From CALCKU01 sp964571595 (GTDB lineage: Bacteria; Pseudomonadota; Alphaproteobacteria; Caulobacterales; Maricaulaceae), in contig CAZNCJ010000019.1 in NCBI GenBank assembly GCA_964571595.1, forward strand, positions 1-37,993: a DNA stretch of 37,993 nt, read 5' to 3'. The stretch's first letter is position 1. Each line of letters opens with the position of its first letter. A program made the translations under genes and the position numbers. Below are positions 7,717 to 16,343 of the stretch, piece by piece. The notes under the pieces are model-generated. The model searched no databases. It had not been told where the DNA came from and worked only from the letters and a program-made list of their open reading frames with translations.

Positions 7717-10690
7717 GTTTAGAAAAGCCGATCGCGGGATAGTTCAGGCGGATAAGCCCGTCCGTTTTAATTTTGACGGGGTCAGTTATGAAGGTCTGGC
7801 GGGCGATAGCCTCGCCTCTGCTCTTTTGGCCAATGGTGTGCATCTCATGGGGCGCTCGTTTAAATATCACAGACCGCGCGGCGTTATCGGTGCTGGATCT
7901 GAAGAACCCAACGCGCTTATGGCTGTTGACCGCGGGGCGGGGGCTGATGATGCGGGGCGGGTCACCGTAAATCTACGGGCCAGTACGGTCGAACTTTATG
8001 ACGGCCTTAAAGCGTCGAGCCAAAATAGAAGCCCTAATCTGAAATTTGATATCGGCGCCTTTAATAATGTGTTCTCGCGTTTCTTTCCGGCCGGGTTTTA
8101 CAATAAGACATTTATGTGGCCCAAAAGTTTCTGGGATAAGGTCTATGAGCCTTTTATCCGTAATTTGGCGGGCCTTGGCCCTGCGCCCAAAGCCCCGGAT
8201 CCGGATAATTACGCGAGTAATTATGCCCATTGCGATCTGCTAATTGTCGGGGCAGGGCCTGCAGGACTATCTGCGGCGCTGGCCGCCAGCGGTTCAGGAA
8301 AACGCATTACAGTGGTAGACGAAAATCCGGTATTGGGCGGGAGCCTGCTCTCAACCCCCAATATTGAGATAGACGGACAACCCGCCGCGCTCTGGCTGAA
8401 AAAGACTTTGGCTAAATTACACAAAGCCCCCAATGTCACGCTTATGCCAAGGACGACAGCGATTGGTTATTACCATGATAATTTTGTGGCTTTGGTTGAA
8501 AAGCTCACCGATCATTTACCCTTAGGTGATGTGGCGCAGGGCCAAGTACGCGAAGAATTACACCGTATGCGCGCGGCCAAAGTTGTTTTGGCGCAAGGCG
8601 GGATTGAACGCCCGCTCGTTTTTAATGGCAATGACCGCCCCGGTATTATGTTGGCCTCAGCCGGGCAGACATATTTGAATAAATACGGCGTGGCGGTTGG
8701 CCATGAGGTTGCTGTGTTTACAAGTCATGATAGCGCCTATCAGGCCGCCTTTGATCTGGCCGATGCCAATATCAGAATTCCGGTAATTATTGAGGCGCGC
8801 GACACTGTCTCGCCTGAACTCATTGCGGCGGCGCAAAAACGCGGTATTGAAATACTAAGCGCAAGCACGATTTCAAAAACCGCAGGGCATCTAAGGGTGA
8901 AATCCATTGAGGTTTTTTCGCATAAAACAGGGGCCAAGCAGACATTTAAATGTGACGCGGTTCTCATGTCTGGGGGTTGGACGCCGAGCCTGCATTTATG
9001 GTCACATTCTAAGGGCGGGATAAAATGGGACACAGATTTGGCTGCTTATGTGCCTGATAAAGCCAATGAAAACGCCGTCTGTATCGGGGCTTGTAACGGA
9101 GATTTCGGTATTGCAGCCGCGCTAAATGCTGGCGTGACGTCAGCAAGCGGGCGTAAAAAATATAAGGTAACGGAGCCTGATTTTGGCACGGGGGTCATCT
9201 TTCATGATCTTCCCAATTATATCGAACCGACTAAACAAAAAGCCTTTGTCGACTTCCAAAACGATGTGACCCAAAAAGATATCAAACTGGCCGTTCAAGA
9301 AGGGTTCCGCTCCATTGAACATGTTAAGCGTTACACGACGAACGGTATGGCCACGGACCAAGGCAAGACCTCTAATCTCAACGCACTCGAGATCGCCTCT
9401 AAGGCTTTGGACAAACCCGTTGAAAAAGTCGGCCTGACTACGTTCCGACCGCCTTATACGCCGACAAGTTTTGGGGTTTTGGGCGGGTATCGTGATAAAG
9501 AGCTTTTTGACCCGACCCGCCAGACACCTATGGATGGTTGGGCGGTGCAGAACGGCGCCATATTCGAACCTGTCGGAAATTGGCGTCGGGCCTGGTATTT
9601 CCCTCAAAACGGTGAGGATATGCACGCCGCTGTCGCGCGCGAATGTAAAGCGACGCGCGAAAGTCTCGGTATTTTTGATGCCTCGACCTTGGGGAAGATC
9701 GAAGTCGTCGGGCCAGATGCTGCCAAATTTATGAACTTGATGTACACTAATCCTTGGAGCAAAATGCCTGTGGGCGGGGCGAAATACGGACTGATGTGCC
9801 GCGAAGATGGATATATATATGATGACGGGGTTGTCGGGCGTATGGCTCCAGACCGTTTTCATGTCACGACGACGACGGGCGGCGCGCCGCGTGTCTATCG
9901 TCATATGGAAGATTATCTCCAGACGGAATTTCCCGAGCTGGATGTCTGGTTGACCTCTACGACCGAGCAATGGGCGGTCATTGCGATTAACGGGCCAAAT
10001 GCACGTAAACTCATCGAACCTTTTGTGGAAGGGATTGACCTTGCACCCGAAGCTTTCCCGCATATGACGCTCAGAGAAGGGACTATATGCGGCGTGCCGA
10101 CACGTCTGTTCCGTGTGAGTTTTACGGGCGAGCTGGGTTTTGAAATTAATGTGCCGGCCCATTACGGCCGGGCGGTCTGGGAAACATTGTTTGAGGCGGG
10201 ACAAGCCTATAATATTTGTCCTTACGGTACGGAAACCATGCATGTCTTGCGTGCTGAAAAAGGCTTTATCATTGTTGGCCAAGACACGGATGGCACTGTC
10301 ACGCCTCAAGATGCAGGCATGTCGTGGGCTGTTTCTAAAAAGAAGAAGGATTTTGTTGGCAAGCGCTCGCAAGCCAGACCTGATCTGTTGAAAAAGGAGC
10401 GTAAACATCTTGTCGGATTGCTGACAGAAGATCCGAATTACGTGCTCGAGGAAGGCGCCCAGATTGTGGATGATCCCAACCAGCCTGTCCCGATGGATAT
10501 GCTCGGTCATGTCACGTCTAGCTATTGGAGTGAACCCCTTGGGCGCTCTATTGCCATGGCGCTTGTGCGCGGAGGTTTTGAACGTATGGATGATACATTA
10601 CATGTGCCTATGCCCGGCAAGGTTCATAAGATGAAAGTGGTCAAACCCGTCTTTTATGATCCCAAAGGGGAGCGTTTGAATGTTGTCTAA
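7709..10690 (+). CDS. soxA: Heterotetrameric sarcosine oxidase, alpha subunit
   Basis: A 993-residue subunit. Residues 1-100 form a ferredoxin-fold domain with GLAGDSLASALLANG but no cluster cysteines, as usual for SoxA. A Rossmann motif GAGPAGL (181-187) begins the NAD-binding region. From about residue 600 to the end is a GcvT-like folate domain. In the family, alpha binds NAD and receives the methyl carbon as 5,10-methylene-tetrahydrofolate through an internal channel. The ATG at 7709 lies inside the end of soxD (8-base overlap, GAGG upstream) and is preferred to earlier in-frame starts that would overlap soxD further. A 456-residue open frame on the opposite strand is a shadow. Confidence 0.96.
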   Translation: MAEFRKADRGIVQADKPVRFNFDGVSYEGLAGDSLASALLANGVHLMGRSFKYHRPRGVIGAGSEEPNALMAVDRGAGADDAGRVTVNLRASTVELYDGLKASSQNRSPNLKFDIGAFNNVFSRFFPAGFYNKTFMWPKSFWDKVYEPFIRNLAGLGPAPKAPDPDNYASNYAHCDLLIVGAGPAGLSAALAASGSGKRITVVDENPVLGGSLLSTPNIEIDGQPAALWLKKTLAKLHKAPNVTLMPRTTAIGYYHDNFVALVEKLTDHLPLGDVAQGQVREELHRMRAAKVVLAQGGIERPLVFNGNDRPGIMLASAGQTYLNKYGVAVGHEVAVFTSHDSAYQAAFDLADANIRIPVIIEARDTVSPELIAAAQKRGIEILSASTISKTAGHLRVKSIEVFSHKTGAKQTFKCDAVLMSGGWTPSLHLWSHSKGGIKWDTDLAAYVPDKANENAVCIGACNGDFGIAAALNAGVTSASGRKKYKVTEPDFGTGVIFHDLPNYIEPTKQKAFVDFQNDVTQKDIKLAVQEGFRSIEHVKRYTTNGMATDQGKTSNLNALEIASKALDKPVEKVGLTTFRPPYTPTSFGVLGGYRDKELFDPTRQTPMDGWAVQNGAIFEPVGNWRRAWYFPQNGEDMHAAVARECKATRESLGIFDASTLGKIEVVGPDAAKFMNLMYTNPWSKMPVGGAKYGLMCREDGYIYDDGVVGRMAPDRFHVTTTTGGAPRVYRHMEDYLQTEFPELDVWLTSTTEQWAVIAINGPNARKLIEPFVEGIDLAPEAFPHMTLREGTICGVPTRLFRVSFTGELGFEINVPAHYGRAVWETLFEAGQAYNICPYGTETMHVLRAEKGFIIVGQDTDGTVTPQDAGMSWAVSKKKKDFVGKRSQARPDLLKKERKHLVGLLTEDPNYVLEEGAQIVDDPNQPVPMDMLGHVTSSYWSEPLGRSIAMALVRGGFERMDDTLHVPMPGKVHKMKVVKPVFYDPKGERLNVV

Positions 10691-11249
10691 AACCGAGATG
10701 TTTAATCAGGCGCTCAGTGTGCCAGAGGCCCTATCAACGTCTGACCGGGTTGAGGTGAAATTATTAGAAGAAGGCGCGCGGTTTTCCTTACGTATCAAAG
10801 CCGCTGATTTGACGGCTATCAGAAAATCCACAGGGTTAAAGCTGGTGGCTAAAATCGGAAAGTCTACGCTTTCTAAAACCCGTATTGAAACCTGTCTGGG
10901 GCCGGATGAATGGCTGGTAATCCTGCCTGTTTCTGAAAAAGCCAAATTTGAAAAACTCTGGCAAAAAATATCCAAGACGCATGTCTGTAGTGTTGTCGAT
11001 ATTTCGCACCGCAATATCGGGTTTGAAATATCAGGGCCGGGCGCAAGGGCGCTCTTATCTGCGGGATGTCCGCTGGATTTATCAAATGAAAACTTTGCAA
11101 TAGGTCGCGGGGTACGCACCGTATTTGAAAGTGCGGCCATAATCCTTATACGCATAGGCGATGAGAGTTTTCATCTTGAGGTCTGGCGTTCATTTGCGCC
11201 TTATTTGCGAGACTTTTTTACACGCATTGTGACGACCAGAGGCGTGTAA
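10680..11249 (+). CDS. soxG: Heterotetrameric sarcosine oxidase, gamma subunit
   Basis: A 189-residue protein with the gamma-subunit pattern: GLKLVAKIGKSTL near residue 50, then LGPDEWLVI (79-87), VVDISHRN (about 108-115) and SGPGARALLSAGCPLDL. The fold resembles a degenerate GcvT half and is structural in the complex. The ATG overlaps the end of soxA by 11 bases and GGGGAG just upstream fits as its ribosome binding site. It is the last gene of the unit; the stop is two bases from the stop of the convergent rhodanese gene, so no separate terminator fits between them. Confidence 0.93.
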   Translation: MLSKTEMFNQALSVPEALSTSDRVEVKLLEEGARFSLRIKAADLTAIRKSTGLKLVAKIGKSTLSKTRIETCLGPDEWLVILPVSEKAKFEKLWQKISKTHVCSVVDISHRNIGFEISGPGARALLSAGCPLDLSNENFAIGRGVRTVFESAAIILIRIGDESFHLEVWRSFAPYLRDFFTRIVTTRGV

Positions 11250-11251
11250 AT

Positions 11252-11875
11252 CTATTTATAGCGCGTGAGTTCTTTGCGGTTTATCCCCTTTTTCCAGAGC
11301 TGGTTATATGGGTGGATAAACGGCGTGATATCTGTTTTCTGATAAATAGTTTCATGCTGATTATGCCAGCCAAAAATACCGTTTTCCAGATTATATAATG
11401 TGTGGGTTTGGGCGCTGTTTTGTGTCGCGTTTAGGCGCTTAACGAGGCGTGAGGAGCGTACCCCGACAGAGCAGTAGAACACCGCCTTTTTATCCGAGAT
11501 CTTATCACCGTGGAGTTTGATGAAATCCGCAGCGCTTATATCAGGGTCAACCCAAATGGCATTTTCGAGATGGCTGACCTCGAACTCGTCTTTTTCCCTG
11601 ACGTCAAAGATAAGATAATCTCGCGGCGCTAAAGCCTTCAAATCTTTAGCGTCCAGATGGGAAATATCGGCGAAATCACGCCTGATTTTTTTATGCATAT
11701 GTGCCAGCACGCTATTATATGTCATGTCTGACTTTTCTGTATGAGGTCTCGGAAAGGCGGGCTTTTGTGTGAGCTGTGTGAGATCAACCCTGCTGGTGAG
11801 GAGGAGTGCCAAACCTGCTATGAGAGCCAAGAAAACAATCAGGGCGATAATCAGTTTTGATTTACGAGTTCTCAT
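11252..11875 (-). CDS. Membrane-anchored rhodanese-domain protein
   Basis: A 207-residue protein. Residues 8-27 form one strongly hydrophobic helix after a basic MRTRKSK start, an N-terminal anchor or signal, so the rest probably lies in the periplasm. Residues about 74-175 are a rhodanese domain: YLIFDVREKDEFEVSHL, then the active-site loop CSVGVR with Cys135 at the start and Arg140 at the end, and a C-terminal NGIFGW. An intact cysteine suggests persulfide or related sulfur transfer, though many rhodanese domains have other roles. It follows the four-cysteine exported protein by 24 bases on the same strand. The partner is unknown. Confidence 0.85.
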   Translation of the reverse strand: MRTRKSKLIIALIVFLALIAGLALLLTSRVDLTQLTQKPAFPRPHTEKSDMTYNSVLAHMHKKIRRDFADISHLDAKDLKALAPRDYLIFDVREKDEFEVSHLENAIWVDPDISAADFIKLHGDKISDKKAVFYCSVGVRSSRLVKRLNATQNSAQTHTLYNLENGIFGWHNQHETIYQKTDITPFIHPYNQLWKKGINRKELTRYK

Positions 11876-11899
11876 CGGGTCTAGTTTAGAGCTGTGCCG

Positions 11900-12385
11900 C
11901 TAGGCTATAGAGGCGACACATTCCGCAATCTCTCCTTTAAGCACGCTGCGCGCTGTCCAATAGGTTTGGTCTAATTCGTCCGGGCGTTCAGGCAGGCGGT
12001 CTGAATAAAAATAATAGCAATTTTTAACCTGATAGACCCGGTAACATCCGTGATTGAGAGTATGGGCATAAAAATAGCAGATTTTTTCCTGCTTTATCAG
12101 CCACACACCTTCATAGTCTATGCCGTCCTCGATATATGTCACTGAGCCGTCATCATGGTGGATTTCTTCGTAAGTCGCGCTCGCGACACCGCGTGTGTTG
12201 AAATTATAGGCCCCGTCATGGGTCTTGCCTTGAAAAAGCTCTAGCAGAGGCTCGCCTGTGATTTGCTGGGCATTGGGTCTGATGTCTTTGGATTGGCTTT
12301 GAGCTGTTGCGATATTTGGCAGCATAATCAGGCCAAAACCTAACACGATCAGGCTTTTGCGGAATATGGTGGAAGGCTTGATCAT
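11900..12385 (-). CDS. Small exported protein with four cysteines, unknown function
   Basis: From ATG 12385 the product has 161 residues; an upstream ATG at 12400 would add five. Neither start has a clear ribosome binding site; the shorter form gives the cleaner signal peptide, ending ATAQS near residue 30. The mature part has a beta-rich look: GKTHDGAYNFNTRG, DDGSVTY, YEGVWLIKQEKICYFY, then GCYRVYQVKNCYYFY, with cysteines at 103, 114, 123 and 156. The layout resembles small alphaproteobacterial exported families such as DUF995, but I cannot confirm membership. It probably shares a transcript with the rhodanese gene downstream and is divergent from the two-helix membrane protein gene. Confidence 0.75.
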   Translation of the reverse strand: MIKPSTIFRKSLIVLGFGLIMLPNIATAQSQSKDIRPNAQQITGEPLLELFQGKTHDGAYNFNTRGVASATYEEIHHDDGSVTYIEDGIDYEGVWLIKQEKICYFYAHTLNHGCYRVYQVKNCYYFYSDRLPERPDELDQTYWTARSVLKGEIAECVASIA

Positions 12386-12417
12386 AACATAATTTAACAT
12401 AGGAATCTGGTTTGACT

Positions 12418-12816
12418 ATGTTAATCTTCAGTATGAATGAGAAACCTGATCCCGAAATGTCGAAATCTGAACCCTTAAATGCGTCTGTAAAAAGCAAGTC
12501 GCAAAGCTCAGCTTACCAAAAAGAGCGTCCGTCTGATCGTATGTTTCGCCGCTCACGGCGTGCGGAAATGCGCCGGCGTAAGGCTGCCAAAGAAGATGCC
12601 GTGTTTTTTCGTGTGGTTTATTCACTAGCCGGTGTGGCGACAGCTTTTGTGTTTGTGTTAATCTATATGGCCAGTTCCGGGGGCGGGGTGGGGCTTGCCG
12701 GCCTGACACCTTTGGCAGAGCCGTGGATAGGGCCTGTTTCCAGACTTGAGGTCTTCGGGTTTGGTGCGATTGCTTTTCTGACCCTGTTTTATTTGATGCG
12801 CTTACGTAAAAAGTAG
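12418..12816 (+). CDS. Small two-helix membrane protein, unknown function
   Basis: About 132 residues. The N-terminal half is polar and basic, with an Arg/Lys cluster (RMFRRSRRAEMRRRKAAK). Two hydrophobic helices follow (FRVVYSLAGVATAFVFVLIY and FGFGAIAFLTLFYLM), and the protein ends in RLRKK. Charges suggest both ends are cytoplasmic, with a short GGGVGLAGLTPLAEPWIG loop outside. The start is uncertain: TTG 12412 has AGGA seven bases upstream, ATG 12418 and ATG 12433 are alternatives. I do not recognise a family. The gene is divergent from the four-cysteine exported protein gene, and a GAATC site (12403-12407) lies between them. Confidence 0.65.
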   Translation: MLIFSMNEKPDPEMSKSEPLNASVKSKSQSSAYQKERPSDRMFRRSRRAEMRRRKAAKEDAVFFRVVYSLAGVATAFVFVLIYMASSGGGVGLAGLTPLAEPWIGPVSRLEVFGFGAIAFLTLFYLMRLRKK

Positions 12817-12884
12817 GTTTTTTTTCGGTTTTTGTTCAAACCTATCCATTTTCTAACCATTCTTTCATTGGTGTTGTGAATAGG

Positions 12885-12914
12885 CTTGGGCCATGCTGGA
12901 TTCGTCATTATTTT
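12885..12914 (+). promoter_or_regulatory. Candidate GANTC-containing promoter of the autotransporter gene
   Basis: CTTGGGCCATG (12885-12895), three bases, then GATTC (12899-12903). Read as a promoter, TTGGGC (12886-12891) is 17 bases from TATTTT (12909-12914). The same CTTGGGCCATG-N3-GATTC arrangement occurs before parE. GANTC is the CcrM methylation site, and in Caulobacter GcrA activates promoters holding such sites. The promoter reading is inference. Confidence 0.45.
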
Positions 12915-12987
12915 ACAGTATTTTACTTGAGGATATGGCGAATTAGGCTAAAAGCCAATAATTAGGGAAATTCGGAACCGACACATA

Positions 12988-15900
12988 ATGACGCTTAATC
13001 GATTATTTTTGACGACCGCTTTGCCGGTTTTAACGCTCGCCCTAAGTTCTGTGGCGGCCTATGGCCAGACCACGATCGAAGATGGCCAAACGGGTCCTCT
13101 TACCACCTCCACCCAAAATGGTGATGTCACGATTGCGACAACAAGCACGATTACCGTGCCGGCGGGTGCAACGGGTGTTGTGCTGGATTCTGACAATGTT
13201 TTGACCAATGAAGGAAATATTACAGCCGAAGATACTGATAATGTGACGGGTGTTAATCTGGTCGGGGGGACGGCGAGAAGTTTTATCAATTCGGGCCAAA
13301 TATCGCTCACTGAAACGGTGGTTTTTGAAGATACGGATGAAGATGGTTCTATTGACGGGCCTTTTGCCGAAGGCACAGGCCGGACGGGTATATTGATTTC
13401 AGGCGCTAGTCCCTTTGAAGGCAATATTGAGCAGGCGGCAAGCGGCTCTGTTCTCATTGAGGGTAATGATTCCTTTGGGATACAATTAGCCGATGGTGCC
13501 AGTGTTCTGGGTGATATCAATCTTGACGGTATTATTACGGCAGTTGGTACAAATATTGTCGGTCTGGGCATTAACGGGCCTGTTATCGGGAATGTGGCTC
13601 TAAATGGAAATATTTCGGCTACGGGTGAAAATGCCAGCGCCGTTGATATTAATAGCAATATTGATGGTCAGTTCTCCAATGACGGCACGATCACAAATAC
13701 AGGCTTGCGTTTCGCCCAGAGATTACCTTTGACCCAACGCGACATTCTGGACGCTGAAGACACCTTGCAAGCGGGTTCCGCCATCGCGATTAGCGGGAAT
13801 GTCACAAATGGTATCCTTTTGGCGCAAACAACAGAAACGGTCACGGACGCCGAAACTGGTGAGGTGACAGATACCATCACTAACACCAGCACGGTCTCAC
13901 AATTTGGCAGTGCGCCAGCCGTACTTATTAATGATCAGACAGGCGCGCCAATCGCTGTGGGTGTTGTGGCAGAAATCACCAATCCTGCGGATGCCAATTT
14001 TGACGAAACTTTGCAATTTGCCTTTATCAATCAGGGTAGCGTGAATGCCTCAGGTATTCTGGATGATTCTAACGCCACCGTATTTGAAGCCAATAATGTG
14101 ACATTTGACGGCGGTATTTCCAATACGGGTAATCTGACCGCGACGACTTTTAGAAGCGGGGATGATGGTACAGCTGATGTGAACGGGCAAACGGGCACAG
14201 CGCGGGTCATACTTCTGGGTGATAATGTGATGGCTGAAACTATCAGCAACCAAGGTATTATCATTGCAACGACGGTAGAGGCTTCTGATGCGATTTTCCT
14301 TGACCGTGATAATATCATTCCGGCGCGTGAACTCAGTGCCGTGGCGATTGAAATTTCTGATGGCGCGACTGTAAATACTTTAAATAATGAGGTGACAATC
14401 TCGGCTCTCGTAACAGGTCGTGACGGCGAAGCTATAGCGGTTATTGATAATTCGGGTACGCTGACAGAAATTAATAATTCCGGCATCATTCAAGCCCTCG
14501 CCTCAAATTCAGATACGCTGGGTGAAGAGGTATCAGATATAAATGTTATCGCCTTGGATTTGAGCAGTAATATAAGTGGTGTGACAATTAATCAGACACA
14601 AAATCCTGATACATCTACCCTTCCTCTGATTGCCGGTGATATTTTACTGGGTAGCGGTGATGATGTGATCAATGCCGCCGGTGGTATTTTATTAGGAAAT
14701 GTCAGTACGGGGGCAGGGGCAGATGTGCTGGCGCTCAGCAATGAAACTAATCTAACAGGTACTATCAATGATAGCGACGGCGATCTGGCTTTATCACTGG
14801 CTGGCGGCAGTTCGCTTGTTCATACAACGACAGACGACATTAATGTCACGACCGCGTCTATCGATGCGACGTCTACATTTAGCCCACTTATTGACGGTGT
14901 GACAGGCGAGGCATCGACATTGGTCGCCAGTAATGACGTCACGATCGAAGACGGGGCGAGTATTGCGCCCACATTGTTAAATGTTGTGAATGTCGAGAAT
15001 AGTTCATTTCCTGTCGTCTCTGCGGCCAATTTGACAATTGAGGGCGATATAGATGGCTTACAAAGCATTGGTTCGCCGTTTTTATATGATACGGCGTTTG
15101 CATTAGACCCGAATGATCCGAATACCCTTCTCGTCACGCTGGATTTGCGATCAACTGACGCGCTTGGTCTGGATGCCCCGCAAGCGGCATTCTTTAGCTC
15201 GGCATTTGATGCCTTAGCTACAAATAATGGCCTGGCTTCTTCATTGATCAATATTCAGAATGGAGATCAGTTTAATACAGCCTTTAATCAACTTTTACCC
15301 GAGTTTTCAGCCGCTAGCCGCCAGTTTATCCTTGCCAATGTTGACGGGGCCGTCGGGGCTGTTGCCTCACATCTTGATGCGGCGCGTCGTTCTCAAGACC
15401 GCACGGGCGGTATCTGGATTGAAGAATTTGCCTATTTTGCCGACCGCGAACTTGCGGGTCTTTCAGAACAATATAGAGGCTTTGGCTTTGGCTTTACGGG
15501 CGGTGTAGATACAGCTTGGGGGCCTTTCCATGCGCTGGGTGTAAATGTAGGTTTCTCCTCAACGGAAATTGAGGATGTTGTCGGTATTGATGATCCTTTG
15601 AATGTGGTTACGGTTCAAGGCGGCGTTTATGCAGGGCTTGAGCGCGGTAATTTCAGTTTTGATGCTTATGCTGGTGGTGGTTATAATAGTTTTGAATCAA
15701 CGCGGCAGATTGAAATTGGCTCTTTTACCAGTACAGCCGAAGGCGATTGGGGTGGTACGCATCTTAACGGCTCACTTCGCGCTGGTTACGACCTAGAAGT
15801 TTCTGATAGATTTTGGGTGCGCCCAACGGTTGCTGTTGATTATTTAAGGCTCAGCGAAAATTCATTTGAAGAAGAAGGGTCCCCTGGTGTCGCACTGGCG

Positions 15901-16233
15901 ATTGATGACCGGACTGTTTCTTCAGCATCCGCAACGGCTCTGCTGAATATAGGCACGACATTTGAAGGTCGCCGGACATGGATCAGACCGGCCATTCGCG
16001 GTGGATACCGGACCGATTTTATAAATGATCGCGTCATTACGACAGGTAATTTTCTTGGCCAAACCACACCTTTCCTTATTGAAGGTGCAGAGTTTCCAGA
16101 GAGTGGGTTCTTATTGGGTCTAACACTGGCGGCGGGTTCAGAGTTCTCATCGTTTTCACTGGACCTTGATAGCGATATTCGAGACGGGTTTATCCGCCAT
16201 ACAGGACGGATTGTCTTTAGATTGCTATTCTAG
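12988..16233 (+). CDS. Autotransporter (type V secretion) outer-membrane protein
   Basis: A 1081-residue protein with a Sec signal peptide (residues 1-26, ending SSVAAYGQ). The passenger (about 27-800) is a Gly/Asn/Thr-rich, cysteine-free beta-helix type built of loosely repeated segments such as NEGNITA, FINSGQI, NQGIIIA and NSGIIQA. The last ~260 residues are an autotransporter beta-barrel with alternating aromatic/polar strands and a terminal Phe (FRLLF), as the BAM complex requires. Two calcium-type features stand out in the passenger: D115-x-D-x-D-G-x-x-D123 and RTX-like GSGDDVI/GAGADVL near 556-580. The barrel should export the passenger to the surface; its ligand is unknown. I see no protease or lipase catalytic motif. 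Confidence 0.92.
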   Translation: MTLNRLFLTTALPVLTLALSSVAAYGQTTIEDGQTGPLTTSTQNGDVTIATTSTITVPAGATGVVLDSDNVLTNEGNITAEDTDNVTGVNLVGGTARSFINSGQISLTETVVFEDTDEDGSIDGPFAEGTGRTGILISGASPFEGNIEQAASGSVLIEGNDSFGIQLADGASVLGDINLDGIITAVGTNIVGLGINGPVIGNVALNGNISATGENASAVDINSNIDGQFSNDGTITNTGLRFAQRLPLTQRDILDAEDTLQAGSAIAISGNVTNGILLAQTTETVTDAETGEVTDTITNTSTVSQFGSAPAVLINDQTGAPIAVGVVAEITNPADANFDETLQFAFINQGSVNASGILDDSNATVFEANNVTFDGGISNTGNLTATTFRSGDDGTADVNGQTGTARVILLGDNVMAETISNQGIIIATTVEASDAIFLDRDNIIPARELSAVAIEISDGATVNTLNNEVTISALVTGRDGEAIAVIDNSGTLTEINNSGIIQALASNSDTLGEEVSDINVIALDLSSNISGVTINQTQNPDTSTLPLIAGDILLGSGDDVINAAGGILLGNVSTGAGADVLALSNETNLTGTINDSDGDLALSLAGGSSLVHTTTDDINVTTASIDATSTFSPLIDGVTGEASTLVASNDVTIEDGASIAPTLLNVVNVENSSFPVVSAANLTIEGDIDGLQSIGSPFLYDTAFALDPNDPNTLLVTLDLRSTDALGLDAPQAAFFSSAFDALATNNGLASSLINIQNGDQFNTAFNQLLPEFSAASRQFILANVDGAVGAVASHLDAARRSQDRTGGIWIEEFAYFADRELAGLSEQYRGFGFGFTGGVDTAWGPFHALGVNVGFSSTEIEDVVGIDDPLNVVTVQGGVYAGLERGNFSFDAYAGGGYNSFESTRQIEIGSFTSTAEGDWGGTHLNGSLRAGYDLEVSDRFWVRPTVAVDYLRLSENSFEEEGSPGVALAIDDRTVSSASATALLNIGTTFEGRRTWIRPAIRGGYRTDFINDRVITTGNFLGQTTPFLIEGAEFPESGFLLGLTLAAGSEFSSFSLDLDSDIRDGFIRHTGRIVFRLLF

Positions 16234-16303
16234 ATTTTCAGCACACGCCTCTCTTTACAAACAGGCAAAATTTAACCCGGTGTAAAAGGGTTTATCCTTG
16301 CGC

Positions 16304-16332
16304 CTTGGGCCATGTTTGATTCATAGTAATAA
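16304..16332 (+). promoter_or_regulatory. Candidate GANTC-containing promoter of parE
   Basis: CTTGGGCCATG (16304-16314), three bases, then GATTC (16318-16322), matching the element before the autotransporter gene. TTGGGC (16305-16310) is 16 bases from TAATAA (16327-16332). A second GATTC (16335-16339) falls at the expected transcription start. Cell-cycle control through CcrM methylation and GcrA would fit a topoisomerase gene, but this is inference. Confidence 0.5.
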
Positions 16333-16343
16333 GTGATTCACGC

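Noticed and set aside
9140..10510. A 456-residue open frame antisense to soxA
   Set aside because: Rich in Arg/His/Cys with no family motif, and entirely inside a well-supported gene; it is a reverse-strand shadow.
12815..12844. TAGGTTT/AAACCTA hairpin after the two-helix membrane protein
   Set aside because: The T-run lies in the loop instead of after the stem, so it is not a normal terminator.
13059..13658. A 199-residue antisense frame in the autotransporter gene
   Set aside because: Ser/Pro/Val-rich composition follows from reading the Gly/Asn/Thr-rich passenger codons in reverse.
13200..14520. Repeated short segments that might be read as a repeat array
   Set aside because: The repeats are degenerate at DNA level and follow the beta-helix of the passenger; spacing and sequence do not fit CRISPR or a satellite.
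16272..16292. AACCC/GGGTT hairpin after the autotransporter gene
   Set aside because: Five weak pairs with a nine-base loop and no T-run; could arise by chance.
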